NCBI RefSeq assembly: GCF_002304225.1
Contig: NZ_NSLB01000001.1
Coordinates: forward strand, 434,001 to 498,000
DNA: 64,000 bases
Source of the DNA: Pseudomonas sp. HAR-UPW-AIA-41
GTDB taxonomy: Bacteria; Pseudomonadota; Gammaproteobacteria; Pseudomonadales; Pseudomonadaceae
Reading direction: 5' to 3'
In this document: positions 10,016 to 17,010 of the stretch, piece after piece
Layout of the letters: each line of letters starts with the position of its first letter
How positions within the stretch are numbered: position 1 is the stretch's first letter
Notes under the pieces: model-generated
Databases searched by the model: none
What the model saw: only the letters and a program-made list of their open reading frames with translations
What the model was told of the DNA's origin: nothing
Made by a program: the position numbers and the translations under genes

Positions 10016-10939
10016 GTGACCTCGGCCTGGCATCAATGGGCGCCGCGTGCGCCCTTGCAGTCCCTGAATCTGTCCTGGCTTGAGGCTGCTGGCATCGAGG
10101 CCGCGATCCTGCGCCTGGATCTGCTGGATCCACTGCTCAGTGGCAACAAGTGGTTCAAGCTCAAGGGCCACCTGCGGGTTGCCGAGGCGGGTGGATCGCC
10201 TGGGCTGATCAGTGTCGGCGGTGCTCACTCCAATCATCTGCATGCTCTGGCGGCTGCCGGGCAACGCTTTGGTTTCTCCACGGTCGGCCTGCTGCGCGGT
10301 GAGCCGCAAGATACGGCTACGGTGGCTGATTTGCAGGCCATGGGTATGCAGGTGCACTGGCTTGGCTACGGCGAGTACCGGCAGCGCTATCAGGCTGCAT
10401 TCTGGCAGCCCTGGCTGGAGCGCTATCCGGGCTATCACCCGGTGCCCGAAGGTGGCGGAGGCCTGCCTGGAACCGAAGGCTGTGCCGCGATTGCCGAAAT
10501 GATCGAGGCGCAGTTGGAGGGGCTCGGTTGGGACGATTACCAGCAGTTGTGGTTGGCGGTAGGCAGCGGCACCACGCTGGTCGGTTTGCAACTGGCCTTG
10601 CCGGCAGGGCCTGAACTGATTGGCGCACTGGCTGTGCCGGCGCGCTATGGCGTGGGGGAGCAGATCGAGGCGCAGTTGCAGCAGGCGCAGTGCGAGCGCC
10701 GGCAGTTCCGATTGCTGGAGGCTTGTGGCGCCGGCTTTGGCCGATTCGATCAGGCGCTGCTGGACTTCATGCAGGATTGCGAGGCGCAGAGCGGTATGTA
10801 CTTCGAGCCGGTTTACAGCGCCAAGTTGCTGCTGGCGTTGCAGCAGCAGGCGGCTGGCGGTTACCTTGCTGCCGGTAGCCGTGTGGTTCTGCTGCACGGT
10901 GGTGGTCTGCAGGGGCGGCGATCCCTGTTGGCCAGATGA
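10016..10939 (+). CDS. PLP-dependent enzyme of the ACC deaminase / D-cysteine desulfhydrase family
   Basis: A 307-residue fold-type II PLP enzyme. The Schiff-base lysine lies in LLSGNKWFKLKGH, the substrate-side motif is SVGGAHSNHLHALA, and the phosphate-binding glycine loop is VGSGTTLVG. The catalytic residues that separate true ACC deaminase from D-cysteine desulfhydrase cannot be settled by eye; the family is most often D-cysteine desulfhydrase-like. The start GTG at 10016 directly abuts the stop of the upstream coiled-coil gene. The 3' end lies just before the cNMP/rhodanese gene, suggesting one transcript. The substrate is unknown. Confidence 0.82.
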   Translation: MTSAWHQWAPRAPLQSLNLSWLEAAGIEAAILRLDLLDPLLSGNKWFKLKGHLRVAEAGGSPGLISVGGAHSNHLHALAAAGQRFGFSTVGLLRGEPQDTATVADLQAMGMQVHWLGYGEYRQRYQAAFWQPWLERYPGYHPVPEGGGGLPGTEGCAAIAEMIEAQLEGLGWDDYQQLWLAVGSGTTLVGLQLALPAGPELIGALAVPARYGVGEQIEAQLQQAQCERRQFRLLEACGAGFGRFDQALLDFMQDCEAQSGMYFEPVYSAKLLLALQQQAAGGYLAAGSRVVLLHGGGLQGRRSLLAR

Positions 10940-10968
10940 ATGTTCGAGTGTGCGGAGTTAGCGCAGCC

Positions 10969-12078
10969 ATGAGCCATCCCCTGAGTCCTGAACAGTTGCG
11001 CAGTCTGACGCCGCTCAATGTGCTGTCGGAGTTGCAGTGGCGTGAGCTGCGTCCGCAACTGGTGCCTCGGTTGCTGTTGGCCGGGCAGCGGCTGTTCGCG
11101 CTGGGCGAGCAGACGGCACTGACCTATTACCTGCTCAGTGGCGAGTTGCTTCTGCGGGACGCACAGGGTGTCGAGCAGGTGCTGCAGGCCGGTTCGGCAG
11201 AAAGCTGCCACCCGCTGTCGCCTACCTTGCCGCGCCTGCACGAGGCGGTCGCGCTGAGCGATGTCAGCGTGCTGGCGCTGGACAGTGCCACCTTCAACCG
11301 CCTGCTGACTTGGCGCCTGTCCTATCAGGATCTGCTGCTGGAACTGCAGGATACCGGCGAGGATGTGGAGTGGCTGGAAGCGCTGCTGGCCAATCCGCTG
11401 TTCAACAAGGTGCCGCCGGGCAATGTGCGCAGCATGTTCCAGCGCATGCAGTCGCTCAGCGTACAGGCTGATCAGCGCATCATCAGTCAGGGTGAGCTGG
11501 GGGACTGCTGCTACTTCCTCAAGAGCGGTCGCGCCGAAGTCATGCGTGATGAAGGCTCGGCGCAGCAGGTGCTGGCCGAACTGGAGGTGGGGGCCTGTTT
11601 CGGTGAGGAGGCGCTGCTGGCCGACCGGCCGCGCAATGCCAGCGTGACCATGCTGGAGGATGGCGTGGTACTGCGGCTGGATCGCGACGACTTCCTGGCT
11701 CTGCTCAAGGCCCCGGTGGTGCATGAGGTATCCCTCGGTGAGGGGGCACGTCTGCTGGCCGAGGGTGCGCAGTGGCTGGATGTGCGTCAGCAGGAGGAAT
11801 ATGAGCGGGCACATGCCCTGCAGGCGCTGAACATGCCGCTGCACCTGTTGCGGCTCAAGGCGCGTCTGCTCGATCCGCAGCGTACCTACCTGTGTTACTG
11901 CGACAGCGGCAAGCGCAGTGCTAGTGCGGTGTTCCTGCTCAGTGAGCTGGGCTTCAGCGCCTACGCCCTGCGCGATGGCGTGGACGCCCTGCCGGCCGTG
12001 CAGCGCGATGGTCTGCTGTGCGAGACCGGCTCAGGTTATCTGGCCCGTTCCGGCGGGCGTACCGAGCGCAGCAGCTGA
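10969..12078 (+). CDS. Two cyclic-nucleotide-binding domains fused to a rhodanese domain
   Basis: A 369-residue cytoplasmic protein. The first cNMP-binding-like fold spans about residues 35-120 and is degenerate. The second (about 140-240) is better preserved, with the phosphate-binding-cassette-like GACFGEEALLADRPRNASVTM, which has the Glu and Arg used to hold cyclic nucleotides. A single rhodanese domain follows (about 250-340) with the active-site loop CYCDSGKRS, so the catalytic cysteine is present. There is no DNA-binding domain, so it is not a CRP-type regulator; cyclic-nucleotide-gated sulfur transfer is a fair inference. The ATG at 10969 has GGAG 11 bases upstream; a start at 10936 is possible. 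Its 3' end overlaps the convergent DUF1853 gene by 48 bases. Confidence 0.85.
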   Translation: MSHPLSPEQLRSLTPLNVLSELQWRELRPQLVPRLLLAGQRLFALGEQTALTYYLLSGELLLRDAQGVEQVLQAGSAESCHPLSPTLPRLHEAVALSDVSVLALDSATFNRLLTWRLSYQDLLLELQDTGEDVEWLEALLANPLFNKVPPGNVRSMFQRMQSLSVQADQRIISQGELGDCCYFLKSGRAEVMRDEGSAQQVLAELEVGACFGEEALLADRPRNASVTMLEDGVVLRLDRDDFLALLKAPVVHEVSLGEGARLLAEGAQWLDVRQQEEYERAHALQALNMPLHLLRLKARLLDPQRTYLCYCDSGKRSASAVFLLSELGFSAYALRDGVDALPAVQRDGLLCETGSGYLARSGGRTERSS

Positions 12079-13008
12079 CGCCCAGTCATCGGCGCAGATG
12101 AAACTGCGCCGTACTTCCTGCCAATGGCCGTCGTGCGTTGACTCCAGCAAGGCAATCAATTGCGCGCGTGGGGGCTGCTGCGGCAGGGTATCCCACCAGG
12201 CCGGCAGGTCGCTGATGGGGTGGCAGGACTGATTGCTGCGATCGGCGGGGGCCAGCCATTGCAGTCGCTCCAGTAGTACCCAGCGGCAGTCGGCATTTTG
12301 CTGCACATAATCGTCCAGTTGCGCCCGGTGCAGCCAGTCGCCGCTCAGTCCTTGTGGGTTGGCGCCGACGGGGTCTGCAACGGGTATCTGCCAGGGCCGG
12401 AACAGGTAGCCACCCAGCCAGGCAGCGGCATTCACCGTGTCGGTCGCCAGGCTGCGCAGCAGTTGGCGCGCGGCATGGGATTGCGCCAGCTGCAGCTGAT
12501 GCTGGCGCAGGTGATTCAGCTTGCGGTCCAGGCGGTCCTCCCGGCCTGGGCCGATCCAGCGTTGCCATTGTTCGGTGAGGGGTGGGCAGCCGAGGTATAA
12601 CTTTACCGCCAGTTCCAGATGATGCACGCCGTCGCGGTCCTCCAGCAGCAGATCCAGCTCGCCCAGGGTCAGTTGGCCCTGACGCACCGGCAGATTGGCC
12701 GCCAGCAGGCGCACACCGGGTGCCTGCTGCAGGGCGAATTGCCAGAGGCGTTCGTAGTAATGACCCAGGCGTTGGTTGTGACTGCTTTGCAGCCAGTGCT
12801 GCAGGGGTTCCGGCTGTTGATCGAGGTGCGTCAGCCAGGCGGCCAGGCGCTCGGGGTTGTCGGCCCAGTGGCTGCCCGCCAGCGGATGGCGCTGAGCGAT
12901 GCCCGCGTCCAGCAGCAGGGGCGGCGAGGTCAGGGTCCAGGCCAGGTCGCGTAACGCCGGCTGGTGCAGGCGGTGGGGCAGATCGGCCAGTTCGCTAAAG
13001 GGATGCAT
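12031..13008 (-). CDS. DUF1853 family protein, possible PD-(D/E)XK nuclease fold
   Basis: A 325-residue protein of the DUF1853 family. The conserved core lies near the middle: LGELDLLLEDRDG followed by HHLELAVKLYLG. The spacing of Glu-x-Asp, then a beta strand with Glu and Lys, resembles the PD-(D/E)XK nuclease core, a resemblance I infer by eye. There is no signal or membrane segment. The ATG at 13008 was chosen because the homologous-looking N-terminus (MHPFSEL) begins there; the frame extends 21 codons further. It is the only minus-strand gene in this stretch, diverging from nadK, and its last 48 bases overlap the cNMP/rhodanese gene on the other strand. Confidence 0.82.
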   Translation of the reverse strand: MHPFSELADLPHRLHQPALRDLAWTLTSPPLLLDAGIAQRHPLAGSHWADNPERLAAWLTHLDQQPEPLQHWLQSSHNQRLGHYYERLWQFALQQAPGVRLLAANLPVRQGQLTLGELDLLLEDRDGVHHLELAVKLYLGCPPLTEQWQRWIGPGREDRLDRKLNHLRQHQLQLAQSHAARQLLRSLATDTVNAAAWLGGYLFRPWQIPVADPVGANPQGLSGDWLHRAQLDDYVQQNADCRWVLLERLQWLAPADRSNQSCHPISDLPAWWDTLPQQPPRAQLIALLESTHDGHWQEVRRSFICADDWASAAALGTPAGTGQIT

Positions 13009-13149
13009 GGCGCCAGCATAGCGCAGCGCGGTTTGCCCGGGCTTGCGGCAATAGCCCATAATCGGCGGCATCGTTGCCGCGTCTCTGGCGGCTGTGCCAG
13101 CCCTCAGTGGTGCGTTTGCGCCCCGCGGGTCTGTCGTTCAGGGAGTGCC

Positions 13150-14037
13150 ATGGATCAGTTTCGCAATATCGGCATCATCGGTCGTCTGGGCAGTTCCCAG
13201 GTGCTCGATACCATTCGCCGCCTGAAGAAATTTCTTCTCGATCGTCAGCTGCATGTGATCCTCGAGGATGCCATCGCCGAGATGCTGCCCGGCCATGGCC
13301 TGCAGACCAGCACGCGACGCCATCTGGGCGAGATCTGTGATCTGGTCATCGTCGTCGGTGGTGATGGCAGTCTCTTGGGCGCCGCCCGCGCGCTGGCCGG
13401 CTCCGGCGTGCCGGTCCTGGGCATCAACCGCGGTAGCTTGGGCTTTCTCACCGATATCCGCCCGGACGAGCTGGAGCTTAAGGTCGCCGAGGTGCTCAAG
13501 GGTGACTACCTGACCGAAAGTCGCTTTCTTCTGCAGGCCGAAGTGCGTCGGCATGGTGAAGCCATGGGGCAGGGCGATGCGCTGAATGACATCGTGCTGC
13601 ACCCGGGCAAGTCGACCAAGATGATCGAGTTCGAGCTGTATATCGACGGTCATTTCGTCTGCACACAGAAGGCCGATGGCCTGATCATCGCCACGCCAAC
13701 CGGCTCCACGGCGTACTCGCTGTCGGCGGGCGGGCCGATCATGCATCCCAAGCTGGATGCCATCGTGATTGTGCCGATGTGCCCGCACACCCTGTCCAGC
13801 CGGCCGATCGTGGTCGACAGCAGCAGTGAGCTGAAGGTGGTGGTCTCGCCCGATCTGCAGATCTACCCGCTGGTTTCCTGCGACGGGCAGAACCACTTCA
13901 CCTGTACCCCAGGCGACACCATCACGGTGGGCAAGAAACCGCAGAAGTTGACGCTGATTCATCCGCTGGATCACAACTACTATGAGGTCTGTCGAACCAA
14001 ACTGGGCTGGGGGAGTCGCCTCGGCGGGAGCGACTGA
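13150..14037 (+). CDS. nadK: NAD kinase
   Basis: A 295-residue ATP- or polyphosphate-dependent kinase that makes NADP from NAD. It shows the invariant GGDGS motif (residues 70-74), the NxGxxGFLTD motif (INRGSLGFLTD), and the glycine-rich TPTGSTAYSLSAGGP region in the C-terminal beta domain. Length is standard for proteobacterial NadK. The ATG at 13150 was chosen from the conserved MDQFRNIGIIGR beginning; GGGAGTG precedes it. The stop overlaps the start of the metallophosphatase gene by one base, marking an operon with the next two genes. Confidence 0.96.
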   Translation: MDQFRNIGIIGRLGSSQVLDTIRRLKKFLLDRQLHVILEDAIAEMLPGHGLQTSTRRHLGEICDLVIVVGGDGSLLGAARALAGSGVPVLGINRGSLGFLTDIRPDELELKVAEVLKGDYLTESRFLLQAEVRRHGEAMGQGDALNDIVLHPGKSTKMIEFELYIDGHFVCTQKADGLIIATPTGSTAYSLSAGGPIMHPKLDAIVIVPMCPHTLSSRPIVVDSSSELKVVVSPDLQIYPLVSCDGQNHFTCTPGDTITVGKKPQKLTLIHPLDHNYYEVCRTKLGWGSRLGGSD

Positions 14038-15014
14038 TGCTCGACTCCTCGCGTGGCTATGACCTGATCGGCGATGTGCATGGTTGTGCGCTGACCCTGG
14101 CGCGCCTGCTGGAGCAGCTGGGTTACCGTCAGCAGGCGGGCGTGTGGCGTCATCCGCAGCGCATGGCGCTGTTCGTCGGCGACATCATTGACCGTGGCCC
14201 GCGCATCCGCGAGGCGCTGGAGATTGTCCGGCGCATGGTCGAGGGCGGCAGCGCGCTGTGCCTGATGGGTAATCACGAATTCAATGCCCTGGCCTGGACC
14301 ACCCCGGCCACGGCGGGTTCGGCGCAGCAGTATGTGCGTGAGCACACGCCGCGGCATGAACGGATGATCCGCGAGACCCTGGCGCAGTTCGAGCAGCATC
14401 CGCAGGAGTGGCGCGACAGCCTCGACTGGTTCTATCAGTTGCCGCTGCTGCTGGATGCCGGCCGTTTCCGTCTGGTGCATGCCTGCTGGGACCCGGAACT
14501 GGTGCAGGCCCTGCGCACGCGTCATGCCGATGCGCGCATCGACCGGCAATTCGTGCAGCAGGCCGGCGAGCGCGGCAGCGTGGCGCACCGGATCAGCGAG
14601 CGACTGCTGCGCGGGCTGGATCTGCGTCTGCCCCACGGCCTCACGCTGACAGGGCATGACGGTATTACCCGTGCGTTTTTCCGCACCCGTTTCTGGGAAG
14701 CCGATGATGAGCCGCAGACCTATGGCGATGTGGTGTTTCAGCCCGATGCCTTGCCCGAGGGGATTGCCGGTCATCCGTTGTCCAGCGAACAGAAATCCCG
14801 GCTGATGCTCTACGGGCGCGATGAGCCGCTGCTGTTTGTCGGTCACTACTGGCGGGCCGGCACGCCGGCGCCGATCCGTCCGAATCTGGCCTGCCTCGAC
14901 TACAGCGCGGTCAAGTACGGAAAGCTGGTGGCCTATCGCCTGGACGATGAAACGCAGCTCGACCCGGGCAAGTTCGTCTGGGTCGATGTCGAGCGGCCGG
15001 AGCGCCGGCCATGA
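14037..15014 (+). CDS. Calcineurin-like metallophosphatase
   Basis: A 325-residue phosphoesterase of the PPP/Apa superfamily. The metal-binding motifs are complete and in order: DLIGDVHG (residues 9-16), FVGDIIDRGP, LMGNHEFNA, then TGHDG and FVGHYW histidines toward the C-terminus. This layout is that of bacterial serine/threonine phosphatases and diadenosine tetraphosphate hydrolases; the substrate is not predictable. Its ATG overlaps the nadK stop (TGATG), and its 3' end overlaps the rhomboid gene by four bases, so the three genes are translated from one message. Confidence 0.88.
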   Translation: MLDSSRGYDLIGDVHGCALTLARLLEQLGYRQQAGVWRHPQRMALFVGDIIDRGPRIREALEIVRRMVEGGSALCLMGNHEFNALAWTTPATAGSAQQYVREHTPRHERMIRETLAQFEQHPQEWRDSLDWFYQLPLLLDAGRFRLVHACWDPELVQALRTRHADARIDRQFVQQAGERGSVAHRISERLLRGLDLRLPHGLTLTGHDGITRAFFRTRFWEADDEPQTYGDVVFQPDALPEGIAGHPLSSEQKSRLMLYGRDEPLLFVGHYWRAGTPAPIRPNLACLDYSAVKYGKLVAYRLDDETQLDPGKFVWVDVERPERRP

Positions 15015-15865
15015 GTGCGGTACTGGCCATGCGTTTGCCGGTCGAGCAGGATCTGGCGGCATTCGTGCAGTTGCTGCAGCGCCTGCAACTGCCTCACCGG
15101 GTCACCGAAGAGGCGGGTGAGCAGTTGCTCTGGGTACCGGATGAGGCGGTGGCCGAACAGGTGCGCGGGTTGTTCGAGCGCTACCCGCAGGGCGCCGAGC
15201 TGCCGGCCGCGCCGGTTGCCGCCGGGCGACCGGGGTTCTGGCGCACGCTGCGCGCGGCGCCGCTGACGCTGGTGCTGCTGGCGGTGACCTTGCTGGTGGC
15301 CTTGCTCAGCTGGGGTGGCGAGAACCTGGCAGTGGTGCGCTGGCTGAGCTTCATGGATTTCCGGGTAGAGGGGCAGCACCTGTTGTTCGTGCCCCTGAGT
15401 GACAGTCTGGCTGCCGGCCAGTGGTGGCGCCTGTGGTCGCCGGCGCTGCTGCATTTCGGCGTGCTGCATCTGGCGATGAACAGCCTGTGGATCTGGGAGC
15501 TGGGGCGCCGCATCGAGTGGCGCCAGGGCGGTCTGGTGCTGCTGATGCTGGTGCTCAGTTACAGCCTGATCAGCAATATCGGCCAGTACGTCTGGAGCGG
15601 GCCGGGCCTGTTCGGCGGACTGTCCGGCGTGCTCTATGGCCTGCTCGGGCATTGCTGGATCTACCAGAAGCTCGCACCCAATCCACTCTATCGCCTGCCG
15701 CCGGGTGTGGTCGGCATGATGCTGATCTGGCTGCTGGTGTGCATGACCGGTATCTTCGAGCTGGTACAGCTGGCGGCCATTGCCAATGCGGCGCATGTCG
15801 CGGGCCTTCTGGCGGGTTGTGGTACCGGTCTGCTGGGCGGTGCGCTGGCGCGTTCGCGCCAGTAG
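15011..15865 (+). CDS. glpG: Rhomboid family intramembrane serine protease, GlpG type
   Basis: A 284-residue membrane protease. A cytoplasmic GlpG-like N-terminal domain (about 1-75) precedes six membrane helices. The catalytic serine is in GGLSGVLYGLLG, and the catalytic histidine in the last helix is in IANAAHVAGLLAG. The HFGVLHLAMNSLWIWELG segment with its histidine and Asn matches the oxyanion region of GlpG. It cleaves helices of membrane-protein substrates within the inner membrane. It overlaps the upstream phosphatase gene (ATGA) and is followed by the small YeaC-like gene. Confidence 0.92.
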   Translation: MSAVLAMRLPVEQDLAAFVQLLQRLQLPHRVTEEAGEQLLWVPDEAVAEQVRGLFERYPQGAELPAAPVAAGRPGFWRTLRAAPLTLVLLAVTLLVALLSWGGENLAVVRWLSFMDFRVEGQHLLFVPLSDSLAAGQWWRLWSPALLHFGVLHLAMNSLWIWELGRRIEWRQGGLVLLMLVLSYSLISNIGQYVWSGPGLFGGLSGVLYGLLGHCWIYQKLAPNPLYRLPPGVVGMMLIWLLVCMTGIFELVQLAAIANAAHVAGLLAGCGTGLLGGALARSRQ

Positions 15866-15904
15866 AATGCCCGGCATATTCAATTGCTGTTGCGGAGTGA
15901 GTCC

Positions 15905-16171
15905 ATGTCGAATTTTGCTGAAGTGGCCAGCACCATCAGTGTCGAAGTCTATGAGAGCTTCAAGTTGGCGGTGGAAATCGGCAAGTGGCCGGATGGGCGC
16001 AAGCTGAGTCAGGAGCAGAAGGAGCTTTGTCTGCAGGCGATGATTGCCTATGAGCTCAAGCATGTCCCGGAAGATCAGCGTACCGGTTACATGGGCCCGC
16101 AGGAGTGTCAGTCCAAGGCTCATGAAGTGCCGAACATCCTGTTCAGCAGCAAAGCGGATACCCTGCACTGA
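15905..16171 (+). CDS. DUF1315 / YeaC family small protein
   Basis: An 88-residue soluble protein matching the YeaC family: a helical N-terminus, the KWPDGRKLSQEQKELCLQA segment, and the C-terminal KSKAHEVP-like and ILF stretch seen in DUF1315 proteins. Function is unknown in all members. The ATG at 15905 follows GGAGTGAGTCC. The stop TGA overlaps the ATG of the DUF2797 gene by one base, so the two are co-translated. Confidence 0.85.
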   Translation: MSNFAEVASTISVEVYESFKLAVEIGKWPDGRKLSQEQKELCLQAMIAYELKHVPEDQRTGYMGPQECQSKAHEVPNILFSSKADTLH

Positions 16172-16998
16172 TGGCATTGCTGGGCCAGGGCGCGCTGCGC
16201 AAGATGGCGGCGCAGCTGGCGGCGCCGGTCAGTTATCAGTTCTGTCTGGATGATCAGCGGGTCGAGGTCAATCCGCTGATCGGCCAGTCGCTGCGTATCG
16301 AATATCTCGGGGCGATCCACTGCACCCACTGCGGGCGCAAGACGAAAAAGAGCTTTTCTCAGGGGTACTGCTATCCCTGCTTTACCAAGCTGGCGCAGTG
16401 CGACAGCTGCATCGTCAGTCCGGAAAAATGCCACTACGAGGCGGGAACCTGCCGCGAGCCGAGCTGGGGCGAGCAGTTCTGTATGACCGATCATGTGGTC
16501 TACCTGGCCAATTCCTCCGGGGTGAAGGTCGGCATTACCCGCGCGACCCAGGTGCCGACGCGCTGGATCGATCAGGGCGCCAGTCAGGCGCTGCCGATTC
16601 TGCGGGTAGCCACCCGGCAGCAGTCCGGACTGGTCGAAGACCTGCTGCGCAGTCAGGTGGCTGATCGCACCAACTGGCGCGCGCTGCTCAAGGGTGACGC
16701 CGAGGCGGTTGATCTGCCGGCGGTGCGTGAGCAGCTGTTTGACCATTGCTCCGAAGGGGTGTCGGCGCTGCAGCAGCGTTTTGGCCTGCAGGCCATTCAG
16801 CCGCTGGCGGACGCCGAGCTGGTAGAAATTCGCTATCCGGTCACGGCTTATCCGGCCAAGATCGTCAGTCTGGATCTGGAAAAAACGCCACTGGTCGAGG
16901 GTACGCTGCTGGGCATCAAGGGCCAGTATCTGCTGCTCGATACCGGCGTGATCAATCTTCGTAAATTCACGGCCTACCAGGTCGCCATTTCTCAGTAA
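16171..16998 (+). CDS. DUF2797 protein with zinc-ribbon cysteines and a GIY-YIG-like domain
   Basis: 275 residues. The N-terminal third has eight cysteines (CTHC, CYPC, CDSC, then C and C in EKCHYEAGTC), consistent with one or two zinc sites. The middle part begins VVYLANSSGVKVGIT and continues with an Arg in PTRWIDQGAS and a Glu in LVEDLL, an order like the GIY-YIG or T5orf172 nuclease cores (VYL, K-[VI]-G-x-T, R, E). This is my reading of the motif, not a known activity. It is cytoplasmic and follows the YeaC-like gene with a one-base overlap; pepN follows after 12 bases. Confidence 0.82.
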   Translation: MALLGQGALRKMAAQLAAPVSYQFCLDDQRVEVNPLIGQSLRIEYLGAIHCTHCGRKTKKSFSQGYCYPCFTKLAQCDSCIVSPEKCHYEAGTCREPSWGEQFCMTDHVVYLANSSGVKVGITRATQVPTRWIDQGASQALPILRVATRQQSGLVEDLLRSQVADRTNWRALLKGDAEAVDLPAVREQLFDHCSEGVSALQQRFGLQAIQPLADAELVEIRYPVTAYPAKIVSLDLEKTPLVEGTLLGIKGQYLLLDTGVINLRKFTAYQVAISQ

Positions 16999-17010
16999 GG
17001 GCCACAAGCC

